Source: Halobacterium sp. DL1 (GTDB lineage Archaea > Halobacteriota > Halobacteria > Halobacteriales > Halobacteriaceae). From it: 64,000 nt of DNA. Below the pieces are notes generated by a model, which was not told the DNA's origin, searched no databases, and worked only from the letters and a program-made list of their open reading frames with translations. The stretch is taken from positions 1,860,001 to 1,924,000 of the forward strand of contig CP007060.1 of the NCBI GenBank assembly GCA_000230955.3, written 5' to 3'. The position numbers and the translations under genes are program-made. Within the stretch, counting starts at the first letter, position 1. Every line of letters starts with the position of its first letter. This document shows, piece after piece, positions 34,129 to 43,330 of this stretch.

Positions 34129-34686
34129 TTACTCGATGTCCTCGGGCGTCTCGAAGTCGTGGAACTCCTCGCCCGCCTCCTTCGAGAGGATGTTGAGCGC
34201 GGCAGCGGCGCCGTCGCCCGCGGCGATGACCGCCTGCCACTCCCCGGCGCGCACCATCGCGCCCGTCGCGTAGGCGTCTTCGACGCTCGTCTCCATGCTC
34301 ACGTCGACGCCGACGACGCCCTCCTCGGTCATCGCACACCCCAGTTGCTCCGCGAGGTCCAGGTCGTCGCCGGTCGCGAGGACCAGGTAGTCCGAGTCGT
34401 ACTCGTCGGCTTCGGTCAGAACTTCGAAGCCGTCGTCGTGGACGTTGACGCCCGTGACCGCCTCGCCCTGGTGGCGCTCGGCGCCGAAGCCGTCGACCTG
34501 TTCGCGGACGTCCTCGACGTACGCAGTTCCGTCGATGGAGTCGATGCCCGGGTAGTTGAACAGGTGGGCCTTGTGCATCCACGTCTCGTCGGTGTCGAAC
34601 ACCGTGGTGTCGAGGCCGTTCTTCGCGGTGAATAGTGCCGCGCTCAGTCCCGCTGGACCGCCGCCGACGACGGTGACGTGTGCCAT
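34129..34686 (-). CDS. minimal thioredoxin-reductase-like flavoprotein
   Basis: A 185-residue FAD-binding protein related to thioredoxin reductase. The N-terminal GGGPAGLSAALFTAKNGL is the dinucleotide-binding loop, and the C-terminal ETSVEDAYATGAMVRAGEWQAVIAAGDG (residues about 133-160) is the second FAD motif. The NADPH domain and the redox CxxC of real thioredoxin reductases (about 310-330 aa) are missing; the two FAD halves are joined directly. Proteins of this size occur in haloarchaea as annotated NAD(P)/FAD oxidoreductases. How it is reduced is unknown. Confidence 0.75.
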   Translation of the reverse strand: MAHVTVVGGGPAGLSAALFTAKNGLDTTVFDTDETWMHKAHLFNYPGIDSIDGTAYVEDVREQVDGFGAERHQGEAVTGVNVHDDGFEVLTEADEYDSDYLVLATGDDLDLAEQLGCAMTEEGVVGVDVSMETSVEDAYATGAMVRAGEWQAVIAAGDGAAAALNILSKEAGEEFHDFETPEDIE

Positions 34687-34717
34687 GACTGCACGGTGGG
34701 CTCTGAGGCCGATAAAC

Positions 34718-35191
34718 CTACGGCCGTTCGAGAATCTCGCGGGTTCGTCGGTGGCGGTAGCGGAACATGGGCTCGAAGAACAGCCCCGCCAGTTCGTCCG
34801 CGACGCCGCCGACGGGCGTGCGGTACTCGACCCGGTCGCGGGCCAGCGTCTCGTCGCCGTCGGCGTAGAACGAGTGTGTATGCTCCCACTCGGGGAACGG
34901 GCCCTCCTCCATCACGTCGGCGAAGTAGGCGTGGCCGTCCCCCTCCTCGCGCTCGATGATGCGGGACACCCAGCGCTGACGGGGTCCCACCCCGAACGGC
35001 CGAACAGACATCCGGATGCGGGTGCCCGCGGTGAGCACGTCCCCCTCGCTGCCCTCCGGATACTGGACCGCCTCGACGCGGAGGTTCGCCCACCGCGGCG
35101 TGAGCGCCTGGAGTCCGTCGATGGTTGAGTGGAACTCCCAGACGTCCTCGAACGGGGCGCGGACGCGGAGTTCACGCTCGAACGTCGCCAT
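34718..35191 (-). CDS. SRPBCC/START-like ligand-binding protein
   Basis: A 157-residue protein of the polyketide-cyclase/SRPBCC superfamily: MATFERELRVRAPFEDVWEFHSTI at the start, a long beta-sheet middle with RQRWVSRIIEREEGD, and a C-terminal helix FFEPMFRYRHRRTREIL. These proteins bind hydrophobic ligands; cell-division-inhibitor SulA-like annotations are common in the group. It starts at ATG 35191. A longer ORF reading upstream is antisense to the aminotransferase. Confidence 0.75.
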   Translation of the reverse strand: MATFERELRVRAPFEDVWEFHSTIDGLQALTPRWANLRVEAVQYPEGSEGDVLTAGTRIRMSVRPFGVGPRQRWVSRIIEREEGDGHAYFADVMEEGPFPEWEHTHSFYADGDETLARDRVEYRTPVGGVADELAGLFFEPMFRYRHRRTREILERP

Positions 35192-35290
35192 GGGTGCGGT
35201 TGGGGCGGTGGACGCAAAACTCCGGCGGCGTGCGCCCGCGTGGCTTGGTACGGTGCTGGAACGCCGGCAAGTGTTGTCGACCGACGAATG

Positions 35291-35298
35291 GTTATACC
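35291..35298 (+). promoter_or_regulatory. TATA box of the aminotransferase gene
   Basis: GTTATACC, centred 27 nt upstream of the ATG at 35321, giving a leaderless transcript and deciding the start within a longer open frame. Confidence 0.6.
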
Positions 35299-35320
35299 GA
35301 CGAACCCCTTTCCTCGCGCT

Positions 35321-36463
35321 ATGCCATCGGAGCGCGCAACCGACACCACGCCGTTCGCGGCGATGGACGTGCTCGAGCGGGCGAGCGAACTCGAGGGTGT
35401 CGTCCACATGGAAGTGGGCGAACCCGACTTCCGGCCGCCGGAAGCAGCGACGGATGCAGCGGTTGCAGCACTCCGGGCAGGCGACGACGACTACGGCACC
35501 TCGCGCGGCACGGCGTCGCTCCGCGAGGCGATCAGCGACTACTACGCTGAGACGTACGGCGTCGACGTGCCGACCAACCGCATCATCGTCACGCCCGGGT
35601 CCTCGCCCGCGCTCCTGCTCGCGCTCCTCTCGATTGTCGACCCCGGCGAGGAGGTCGTGCTGACGGACCCGTACTACGCCTGCTACCCGAACTTCGTGCG
35701 ACAGGCCGAGGGCCAGGTCAGAACGGTCGAACTCGACCCGGCCGACGGCTTCGAACCGAGCGTCGACGCCTACGAGCAGGTCGTCGACGACGACACCGCC
35801 GCGATGCTGCTGAACTCCCCCGCGAACCCGACGGGCGCCGTCACGAGCGGGGAGACGCTCTCGGACCTCGTCGACCTGGCCAACCGCACCGACACGATGG
35901 TCGTCTCCGACGAGGTGTACCACGGCCTCGCGTTCGACGCCGAGGAGCACTCCGTCCTGGAGTACACCGACGACGCGTTCGTCCTCGACGGCGTCTCGAA
36001 GCGCTACGGAATGACCGGGTGGCGCCTCGGCTGGGCGGTCTGTCCGCCCGAGTACGTCGAGGCCATCAACCGCCTCTCCCAGAACGTGCTCATCTGCGCA
36101 CCGCCGTTCGTGCAGGCGGGCGCCGAGGCCGCCATCCGCGAGGGGACCGAGCAGTTGGCGGAACACCGCGAGGCGTACCGCGAACGCCGCGACCTCCTGC
36201 TCGAGGCGGCCGAGCGCTGGGGGTTCGACGTCGGCTACACCCCGGAGGGCGCCTACTACCTGCTGCTCGACGTCTCGGACCTCGGAGACGCCTTCGACGT
36301 CGCGGACGTCTTCCTGGAGGAGGCCGGCGTGGCGATGACGCCCGGCCCCGACTTCGGAGACGGGGCGACGGACTACCTGCGCGCGTCGTTCGCGAGAAGT
36401 ACGGAGGACGTGCGCGAGGCTATCGAGCGCATCGACGAACTGCTCGCGACGACCACTACTTGA
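35321..36463 (+). CDS. pyridoxal-phosphate aminotransferase (class I/II)
   Basis: A 380-residue fold-type I aminotransferase of the aspartate/alanine group. Visible are NSPANPTGAV, SDEVYHGLAF and the PLP-lysine segment DGVSKRYGMTGWRLGWAV, with the substrate-carboxylate arginine in YLRASFARS. The product is probably an amino acid made from a 2-oxo acid. The adjacent Lrp regulator is encoded convergently with an 8-nt 3' overlap. Confidence 0.9.
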   Translation: MPSERATDTTPFAAMDVLERASELEGVVHMEVGEPDFRPPEAATDAAVAALRAGDDDYGTSRGTASLREAISDYYAETYGVDVPTNRIIVTPGSSPALLLALLSIVDPGEEVVLTDPYYACYPNFVRQAEGQVRTVELDPADGFEPSVDAYEQVVDDDTAAMLLNSPANPTGAVTSGETLSDLVDLANRTDTMVVSDEVYHGLAFDAEEHSVLEYTDDAFVLDGVSKRYGMTGWRLGWAVCPPEYVEAINRLSQNVLICAPPFVQAGAEAAIREGTEQLAEHREAYRERRDLLLEAAERWGFDVGYTPEGAYYLLLDVSDLGDAFDVADVFLEEAGVAMTPGPDFGDGATDYLRASFARSTEDVREAIERIDELLATTTT

Positions 36464-36884
36464 GCCGTTCCTGCAGGAAAGAAGGGTGGGCGGCGGTGAC
36501 GCCGTCGATGCCCAGCACGTCGTCGCTGATGACGCCGCCGAGTTCGTCGCCGTCCGCAGCGCGGACCTCGGCCATCAGCATGTGGTCGCCACTGGAGGTG
36601 TAGAGCGCCCGCACGGCGTCCAGTTCTTTCAGATCCCGGGTCGCCTCCACGTAGCGCTCGGAGGCCACGTCGATGCCCACGAGAGCGATGCTCTGGCCCG
36701 ACAGTTTCTTCGGGTCCACGTCGGCAGAGTAGCCGACGATGACGCCCTCCTCCTCGAGTTTGTCGATGTACTTGCGCACCGTCGGCTTCGAGACGTCGGC
36801 CCGCGCGGCGATGTCCGCGTACGACGCCTGCGCGTCCTCCTCGAGGGCGGCGAGGATTCGGTCTTCCGTCGATTCGGTACTCAC
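36456..36884 (-). CDS. Lrp/AsnC family transcriptional regulator
   Basis: A 142-residue Lrp-type regulator starting at GTG 36884 (VSTESTEDRILAAL). The helix-turn-helix is near residues 20-45 (ASYADIAARADVSKPTVRKYID) and the RAM effector domain covers residues 65-135. Haloarchaeal Lrp proteins control amino-acid and central-metabolism genes. An AT-rich stretch (GATATTTTTTC near 36905-36918) gives TATA spacing. Lying between an aminotransferase and porB, it may regulate either neighbour. Confidence 0.9.
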   Translation of the reverse strand: MSTESTEDRILAALEEDAQASYADIAARADVSKPTVRKYIDKLEEEGVIVGYSADVDPKKLSGQSIALVGIDVASERYVEATRDLKELDAVRALYTSSGDHMLMAEVRAADGDELGGVISDDVLGIDGVTAAHPSFLQERLK

Positions 36885-36991
36885 AGACAGTAGTTTGGCG
36901 GCTTTGAAAAAATATCTTCCGAATCGGAAAGTGATGGCTCGTCCGGTGCCAGTCCACTCTCCTCGGGGAGCCGCTCCCCGGTACTGCGGGG

Positions 36992-37930
36992 CTACTTGTG
37001 GCGGTCGATGAACTCGTAGGACCGCTCCCACTCCTTGTCGTCGTCGAAGTAGGCGCCGGCGAGCGGTTCCTCGGGCATGTCGCCACGGGACTGCTTCTCC
37101 TGCTGGTAGGAGTTGCGGCCCTCCTGCTTGTAGTAGCGGCCAGTCAGCACGGTGCCCTCGTGGAGCGCGTCCTCCGTCTCGTACATCATCTCCGAGGCCT
37201 CGCGCCGGTCGGAGACGTCGAAGTCGTAGTCGTCGGAGTCCTGGACGTCCACGTACGGGACGTACTGCTTGGCGTCCTTGTTCCACGTCGGGCACTGGGT
37301 CAGGAAGTCGACGTGCGAGAAGCCGTCGTGCTCCATCGCCTCGACGAGGATCTCCTGTGCCTGGTTCGGGTTGACCGCGGCCGTCCGCGCGACGTAGGAG
37401 GCGCCAGCCGAGAGGCTCATCGAGAGCGGCCGGATCGGGTCCTTCGCGGAGCCGTGGGGCTGGGTCTTGGACTTGTGGCCCTTCGGGGAGGTCGGGGACG
37501 TCTGTCCCTTCGTCAGCCCGAAGATCTCGTTGTTGAACACGATGTACGTGATGTCGTGGTTCTCACGCGCCGTGTGCATGAAGTGGTTGCCACCGATGCC
37601 GTAGCCGTCGCCGTCGCCGCCGGCCGCGACCACTTCGAGGTCGTGGTTCGCCAGCTTCGCGGCGCGGGCGACCGGCAGGGAACGACCGTGGATCGTGTGG
37701 AAACCGTAGCTGTCGAAGTAGCTGTTGAGCTTCCCCGAGCAGCCGATGCCCGTACAGAGCAGGATCTCCTCTGGGTCCTTGCCGAGCTCCGCCATCGCGC
37801 CCTTCAGCGCCTTCAGGACGCCGAAGTCGCCACAGCCAGGACACCACGTCGGCTGCGGTTCGACGCCGGGCGTGAACTCGTCTCGTTCGACCTCCCGTTC
37901 CTCACCGATAGCGCTGAATGCCTTGCTCAT
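36992..37930 (-). CDS. porB: pyruvate:ferredoxin oxidoreductase beta subunit
   Basis: A 312-residue TPP-binding beta subunit of a 2-oxoacid:ferredoxin oxidoreductase. PTWCPGCGDFGVLKAL and CTGIGCSG hold the cysteines of the 4Fe-4S site, and GGDGDGYGIGGNHFMH with FNNEIFGLTKGQ is the TPP/Mg site. It oxidatively decarboxylates pyruvate to acetyl-CoA, reducing ferredoxin. The length equals that I recall for Halobacterium PorB. Its ATG lies 2 nt after the porA stop (37933), so the two are co-translated. The alternative is a 2-oxoglutarate enzyme (KorB), which is usually shorter. Confidence 0.85.
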   Translation of the reverse strand: MSKAFSAIGEEREVERDEFTPGVEPQPTWCPGCGDFGVLKALKGAMAELGKDPEEILLCTGIGCSGKLNSYFDSYGFHTIHGRSLPVARAAKLANHDLEVVAAGGDGDGYGIGGNHFMHTARENHDITYIVFNNEIFGLTKGQTSPTSPKGHKSKTQPHGSAKDPIRPLSMSLSAGASYVARTAAVNPNQAQEILVEAMEHDGFSHVDFLTQCPTWNKDAKQYVPYVDVQDSDDYDFDVSDRREASEMMYETEDALHEGTVLTGRYYKQEGRNSYQQEKQSRGDMPEEPLAGAYFDDDKEWERSYEFIDRHK

Positions 37931-37932
37931 GG

Positions 37933-39819
37933 TTAGTCACCTGCCGCGTGTTCGAGGGTGGTCTGAGCGGTCGGGAGTTCGCCGCCACCGTCCTGTTCGA
38001 TCTCGACGGCTTCCACGATCTCCGCGGGCTCGAACGGGTTGCCGTTGTACTTCAGGAGACTGGAGAGCTTCCCGCCGAAGGTCCCGGCCTCCTTCTGGAT
38101 GAGGCCGCGGAACTGCTTGGTCGCGGACATCTCCACGACGATGGCCTCGTCGACGCTCTCGACGAACGCCTGTACCTCCTCGGCCGGGAACGGCGCGAGG
38201 TCGCTGACGCCCAGCGCCTTCACGCTGTTGCCGTCGTCGTTGAGGCGTTCGACGGCCTCCTCGACGGTGCCCTGCTGGCTGCCCCAGACGATGAGACCGA
38301 AGTCGGCGTCCTCGTCACCGTAGACGACCTGCTGCTCGCGCTCGTCGAGGTCGGCGCGGATGGACTCCAGCTTCTGGATGCGTCGGTCGACCTGCATCTG
38401 GCGGTTGTCGGGGTCCTCCGCGATGTGGCCGTTCGGCCAGTGCTCGTTGCCGGAGGCGAGGTAACGGCCGCCCTTCTGGCCGGGAATCGATCGCGGGCTG
38501 ACGCCGTTGTCCGTCTGCTGCTGGAAGCGGTGGAACTTCCCCGTGTCGTCGTGGGGCGCCTCCGCCAGTTCGTCCTCCGTGAGCGTGCTCCCGAGCGTCG
38601 GGTTCGGCTCGCGGTCGAAGAAGGAGGCGTCCACGTTCCGGTACTCACCGGAGAGCTTCTGGTCGAAGACGACGATCGAGGGGATCTGGTACTCCCAGGC
38701 GATCTCGAACGCCGCCCGCGTCTGCTCGTAACACTCCTTCGGGTCGCTGGGGCCGAACGCCACGCGGTGGCTGTCGCCCTGGCTCGTGTAGAGGATGTGT
38801 TCGAGGTCGGCCTGCTCGGGCTTCGTCGGCATCCCCGTGGAGGGACCAGCGCGCATCGCCTCGAGCAGCACGAGCGGCGTCTCGGTCATCTCGGCGAGAC
38901 CGAGCGGCTCGCTCATCAGCGCGAAGCCGCCGCCCGACGACCCGGACATCGCCTTCACGCCAGTGTGCGAGGCGCCCACTGCGAGCGCCGCCGCCGCAAT
39001 CTCGTCCTCGACCTGCTCGGAGATGCCGCCCATGTCCGGCAGGAGGTTCGTCATGATGGTGAACACGTCAGTCCACGGCGTCATCGGGTATCCGGCGATG
39101 AACCGACAGCCGGCGTCGATGGACGCGTACGCGATGCCGTGGCTCCCGGAGACGAGCACCTGCTCTTCGTCGTGCTCGCCCTCGGGCACGCGCAGGTCGT
39201 GGGAGAACTCCATCTCGCTGACCTGGTCGTAGGCGTCGTGGAGGACCTCGAGGTTCTGGTCGAGGATATCGCCGCCCATCGCGTCGCTCATCAGGTCCTC
39301 GATGTGGTCGAGCTCCATGCCGGTGAGCGCGGCCGTCGCGCCGACGCCAGCCGTGTTCCGCATGACCTCTCGGCCGTGCTCCTTGGCGATGCCGCGGAGG
39401 TCGAGCGGATAGACGTGCCAGCCGTTCTCCTCGGCCTGCTCCTCGAGGCCGTCGACGTCGTCCTCGTCGAGGAGTCCCTCGTCGTAGACGATGATGCCGC
39501 CCTCGCGGAGGTCGTCGAGGTTCTCCGTCAGCGGCTTCACTTCTTCGTCGCCGTAGACGGCGTCGTCGGTCGGGTTCCGGGCGAACGAGTCGCCCAGTGC
39601 GAGGAGGAAGTTGTAGCCATCCCCGCGCGAGGTTACGTTGCCATCCTTCGCCCGGATCTCCACGAACGTGTGGCCGCCGCGGATCCGGGAGGGATAGTGA
39701 CGGTGCGTGAAGACGTCGAGCCCCGAGCGCATCAACGCCTTCGCGAAGTTCTGACTCGTGGAGTCGATTCCGTCGCCGGAACCGCCCGCCACTCGCCAGA
39801 TGAGTTCGTCGTTAGTCAT
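37933..39819 (-). CDS. porA: pyruvate:ferredoxin oxidoreductase alpha subunit (gamma-alpha fusion)
   Basis: A 628-residue fused subunit. The gamma domain (about residues 1-190) has VAGGSGDGIDSTSQNFAKAL and SRIRGGHTFVEIR, and the alpha/pyrimidine-binding domain (about 205-560) has GSHGIAYASIDAGCRFIAGYPMTPWTDVF (residues about 215-245) and MSGSSGGGFALMSEPLGLAEM. The size matches Halobacterium PorA. Together with PorB it feeds acetyl-CoA and reduced ferredoxin into metabolism. An inverted repeat lies 70-90 nt upstream of the start. Confidence 0.85.
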   Translation of the reverse strand: MTNDELIWRVAGGSGDGIDSTSQNFAKALMRSGLDVFTHRHYPSRIRGGHTFVEIRAKDGNVTSRGDGYNFLLALGDSFARNPTDDAVYGDEEVKPLTENLDDLREGGIIVYDEGLLDEDDVDGLEEQAEENGWHVYPLDLRGIAKEHGREVMRNTAGVGATAALTGMELDHIEDLMSDAMGGDILDQNLEVLHDAYDQVSEMEFSHDLRVPEGEHDEEQVLVSGSHGIAYASIDAGCRFIAGYPMTPWTDVFTIMTNLLPDMGGISEQVEDEIAAAALAVGASHTGVKAMSGSSGGGFALMSEPLGLAEMTETPLVLLEAMRAGPSTGMPTKPEQADLEHILYTSQGDSHRVAFGPSDPKECYEQTRAAFEIAWEYQIPSIVVFDQKLSGEYRNVDASFFDREPNPTLGSTLTEDELAEAPHDDTGKFHRFQQQTDNGVSPRSIPGQKGGRYLASGNEHWPNGHIAEDPDNRQMQVDRRIQKLESIRADLDEREQQVVYGDEDADFGLIVWGSQQGTVEEAVERLNDDGNSVKALGVSDLAPFPAEEVQAFVESVDEAIVVEMSATKQFRGLIQKEAGTFGGKLSSLLKYNGNPFEPAEIVEAVEIEQDGGGELPTAQTTLEHAAGD

Positions 39820-39887
39820 AGTGAATCTGGCCCTCGTCTGGACCGTTACCCGAGGTTGGTACGTTGGCTACTAAATCGTTTGCCATC

Positions 39888-39908
39888 CATTATCATGGAA
39901 AGATAATG
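39888..39908. promoter_or_regulatory. 7-7-7 inverted repeat upstream of porA
   Basis: CATTATC-ATGGAAA-GATAATG, a perfect 7-bp inverted repeat with a 7-nt centre, 69-89 nt upstream of the porA start and just upstream of a TATA-like AACGATTTAG (minus strand, about 39871-39880). The position fits an activator or Lrp-type regulator site. Confidence 0.45.
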
Positions 39909-39999
39909 AAGGTCTGCCGTAGACGCGGCGGAGACCCTGATTTCGGAGTGGCTGGCCGGTAACTCACCGGCCATAATATCCTCAGCGCCGTTCCTGAAA

Positions 40000-40008
40000 T
40001 TTTATATA
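40000..40008 (+). promoter_or_regulatory. TATA box of the PKD protein gene
   Basis: TTTATATAC, centred about 32 nt upstream of the GTG at 40037, preceded by a GAAA element like a BRE. It supports the GTG start and leaderless transcription. Confidence 0.6.
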
Positions 40009-40036
40009 CCATATCGAACATTCAACTATTCGTAGT

Positions 40037-43000
40037 GTGAAAGCAGACTGGCTGCTGGCCGTGCTCGTACTACTCGCGGCCGCGACTACACCGGGAATCG
40101 CCACCTCGAACGAACCCCCGCTCGCCGACGCAGGCCTCGACCAGACCACCACTCGCGGATCCACCGTCTACCTCGACGGGGGTGGCTCCCGCGACCCGGA
40201 CGGCGTCGTCTCTAGCTACGAGTGGACCGTCACCACTCCGGCCGGGACGGCCACGACCCTCGACTGCGGGAACTGTGAGCGATCGCAGTTCCAGGCAACC
40301 AGCGTCGGTACGTACGAGGTGACGCTCCAGGTGACCGACGATGATGGCGCGACGGCGACGGACACCCTCTACGTGACCGTCGAACCCGGGGCTCCACCCG
40401 ACGCGTCACTCGCGGGTCCCAGTCGGCTCACGACGGGTGCACGGGGTGAGTTCACCGCGGACATCACCGCCGGCGCAGCACCACTCGAGCGCGCCATCTG
40501 GTACGTCGACGGGGAGCAACGTTTCACGTCGTCCCTCGACGACTCAACGGCTGCGCCGGAACACCGTGTTCGGTTCCCGACGACGGGCACTCACGAGGTG
40601 ACAGTCGTCGCGGTCGATGCCGACGGTCAGCGGGCCGAGGCCACACGGACTGTGGCGGTCACACGGCCCACTACGCCACCGTCCTCGCCGACGGGAGGGT
40701 CCAGCGGTTCGTCAGCAGAGACCGACACCATCGACGGTCCTCGCGTACTCACCGAGAGCGACGACCTCCGTGGCGAGTACGTCCTCAGTGGGACTGCGAG
40801 CGGGAGCTGGCACGTCGACGGACAGCGGGTCGCAACGGGTGACTCGGCCTCGCTCGCGTTCACCCCTGGGAGGCACGGACTGTACGCAGTTCCGAACGGT
40901 GGCTCCTCGGGTGTGGCGACTTTCCCCGACGGTAGTCGGACTGTCGTGGCGGACCCCGCCCCAGACGTCTCCGAGCTCGACATCGAGAACGGCAGTATCG
41001 TCTCTCTAGACGTGCAGGCGACCGACGCCCTCGGGAATCTCGAGTCACTCGTCATCAGCGTCGACGGTCAACCCGTCGAGACACTCACCACGGGGAATTT
41101 CCGGAACGACCGGACCGGTAGGAGTCTGAGCACTGTGAAGCGTCTCAGTTCGCTCGACCCTGGAAAACACATCGTGACGGTGGAGGCCCGCGACCGTCGC
41201 GGGCAGATCGAAACTGTCGTTCGGACGGTGACTGTCCCCGGACCTCCGAGGGTCGTCTCTGCCGGGTTCGTTCAGGAGGGGCCGCTCGACCAGTATCACC
41301 CGCGAATCCACGAGTCACGGTACATGGCGACGTATCGTGTTGTGATTGACTTGAACGGGGTATCCACAGATGCAGTTAAATCTCGGGTAAAATTGACATA
41401 TACTGGTGAAGAGTCGGAGATTCGGAGAGAGACCAGATCAAATGGTGACATTCTAGTCATAGAGAAGAATGCGTATAACCGGAATTTAGGAGAGATAAAA
41501 GGGAAGGCAGGAATCCACTTCATATCGGGAGAACCAATACTGACAGATATCTCAACAATAAAGGTGACTCCTTCACCACCCGAGATTCGCGTCTCAGTTG
41601 TCACTCCCCAGGCGGATGACGGCCCTGCTAGACCTGGAATTGAGTTCGACGCGAGTAATTCGTTCGATCCCGACCAAACGAAATTAGATTACGATTGGTA
41701 CGGAGTTGATGGAGATCACACAGAAGGTCCACAAGCGACCCTGGATTCGTTCAAGCTCGCAAAGTTGGAGCTTACGGATTCGCACGAGCAAACGAGTAGT
41801 ACGAATGGCCTCTTGAGGTGGTTCGCCCCGGACCTGCGCAGCGCCCAGATTACTAATCGAGGACCATTCTATCCGAACGAGACGGTCACGTTCTCGGTGC
41901 GGTCAAAACTCTTCCACTTCTCCAAGCCGACGTACGGAGATTCGGTGTCTGTCAACCTGAACGTCGACGAAGGACGGGTACTGCGAAAAGAGCTGTTGAG
42001 GGGTAGAAGTGACGAAATCGGCGCCCCGGACGCGGAGCCGAGTTCACGCCAGTATCGATGGACTGTGGCAGTCCCAGCACGAGCATTCGTCGAGAATGAT
42101 GAGCCGTTGATAGTTAGCTCGTATCCGACCGAACACCCGACTGTCGAGTACGAATCTCCTCTTCCAGAACCGTCGGTGTACGTACTGGTGAAAACCGAAC
42201 TGCGTGATGTGGCGACGTCCGTCAGCTACCTCGTCGAACGGCCGGAATACAAGTCGCGGACTACCGCCAACGAGGAGTATCGCGACACGCTTCTCGAAAA
42301 CGGCTACGACGTCGCGTTAGTAACCAACAGTGGCCGTGAGTACCTCATCGAAGAGCGCGTCAAAGTCGAGGAGGCCGAGTACGACGTCGAACGCCAGCAG
42401 TTCCGGCAACGAGGCCGTCGTAGCGACTTCCTCGAACTCCATCCTGACTGGTCCGACGCAGGCTCGAGGATGGAGACTCGCAGATGGACGACGACCGAAC
42501 GTGAGTGGCGATCCAGCCGAAGTGGCTCCGGGACGTTCACCGGTGAGACCCGTCGCAAACTCGTAGAACGCGGTGCGTATCGAACCCAGAAGCAGTTCCG
42601 GTACGAGGAGACCGAGACCTACGAGACGACAGAGACCTACGAAGACACGTACACTACTACCGAAACGGAGGTTGTGACACGGGAGCGGTGTACTGCTTTC
42701 GGCTGTGTCCCTTACCAGACGACGGTCACCGAAACGGAACACCACACTGTGACACGAACGCGGGCTGTAACCCGGACGAGAACGGTGGAGAAGACGTACT
42801 GGTCGGAGGTCCCCCGGGACTGGTCACACGAGTACACCGGCAGGAAGCGTCAGATTACGCTCAGGGAACCTGAGTACGAACGACAGTACGAGTTCGAATT
42901 CGAGAAGAGGCATTCGGAGACAGTGTACGTCTACCTGGCCGAAAACCGAACGAAAGTCGAACCAGCAGCGTACGAGTGGCAAATCGAGAGGACGGTGACG

Positions 43001-43330
43001 AGACGGTCGGTGGCCGAAGTTGAGGCGATGGCTCCGAATACGCGTATCGGTGCGAGTCGTCCGACAAAGGAGTGGGTACTCGAGAAGCAAGTTGGGACCG
43101 AAGTGGTGACGCTAGATCACACCAAACCAGAGTGGGACGTCCTCGAAACGATCGGACGAGGAGAAGCCACGATTGTCGAGCAGTACGTACGCCACCAAGG
43201 GAAGCAGACCTTTGGTCGACATACTCGAGAGCGACAAATCGAGGTTAACCTTACGTCCCGTGGGTTTTTACCAGAGGAATCGGTTAGAAATATAGTAATC
43301 GAGGAGATGAAGCCAAACAATGAGGAGTAG
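40037..43330 (+). CDS. large secreted PKD-domain protein with Thr/Glu-rich stalk
   Basis: A 1097-residue exported protein. A signal peptide (KADWLLAVLVLLAAATTPGIA) leads to a PKD domain (about 28-120, with YEVTLQVTDDDGATATD near its end), a second PKD-like domain (about 125-210), a Ser/Gly/Thr-rich linker, and Ig-like segments to about 600. A long charged C-terminal region follows that contains ETETYETTETYEDTYTTTET and TVTRTRAVTRTRTVEKTY near residues 860-920. No C-terminal membrane anchor is seen. Residues about 430-600 use AT-rich, rare codons (AGA, ATA, TTA), unlike both ends. It overlaps the next gene by 11 nt. Probably a surface or adhesive protein; exact function unknown. Confidence 0.75.
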   Translation: MKADWLLAVLVLLAAATTPGIATSNEPPLADAGLDQTTTRGSTVYLDGGGSRDPDGVVSSYEWTVTTPAGTATTLDCGNCERSQFQATSVGTYEVTLQVTDDDGATATDTLYVTVEPGAPPDASLAGPSRLTTGARGEFTADITAGAAPLERAIWYVDGEQRFTSSLDDSTAAPEHRVRFPTTGTHEVTVVAVDADGQRAEATRTVAVTRPTTPPSSPTGGSSGSSAETDTIDGPRVLTESDDLRGEYVLSGTASGSWHVDGQRVATGDSASLAFTPGRHGLYAVPNGGSSGVATFPDGSRTVVADPAPDVSELDIENGSIVSLDVQATDALGNLESLVISVDGQPVETLTTGNFRNDRTGRSLSTVKRLSSLDPGKHIVTVEARDRRGQIETVVRTVTVPGPPRVVSAGFVQEGPLDQYHPRIHESRYMATYRVVIDLNGVSTDAVKSRVKLTYTGEESEIRRETRSNGDILVIEKNAYNRNLGEIKGKAGIHFISGEPILTDISTIKVTPSPPEIRVSVVTPQADDGPARPGIEFDASNSFDPDQTKLDYDWYGVDGDHTEGPQATLDSFKLAKLELTDSHEQTSSTNGLLRWFAPDLRSAQITNRGPFYPNETVTFSVRSKLFHFSKPTYGDSVSVNLNVDEGRVLRKELLRGRSDEIGAPDAEPSSRQYRWTVAVPARAFVENDEPLIVSSYPTEHPTVEYESPLPEPSVYVLVKTELRDVATSVSYLVERPEYKSRTTANEEYRDTLLENGYDVALVTNSGREYLIEERVKVEEAEYDVERQQFRQRGRRSDFLELHPDWSDAGSRMETRRWTTTEREWRSSRSGSGTFTGETRRKLVERGAYRTQKQFRYEETETYETTETYEDTYTTTETEVVTRERCTAFGCVPYQTTVTETEHHTVTRTRAVTRTRTVEKTYWSEVPRDWSHEYTGRKRQITLREPEYERQYEFEFEKRHSETVYVYLAENRTKVEPAAYEWQIERTVTRRSVAEVEAMAPNTRIGASRPTKEWVLEKQVGTEVVTLDHTKPEWDVLETIGRGEATIVEQYVRHQGKQTFGRHTRERQIEVNLTSRGFLPEESVRNIVIEEMKPNNEE

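Noticed and set aside
36992-39819. 2-oxoglutarate:ferredoxin oxidoreductase (KorAB)
   Set aside because: The subunit lengths (312 and 628) fit the pyruvate enzyme of Halobacterium better; the call stays porAB, though sequence motifs alone cannot fully exclude KorAB.
37918-39906. A 662-residue open frame on the plus strand
   Set aside because: Antisense of porA; the composition is not halophilic and no domain is seen.
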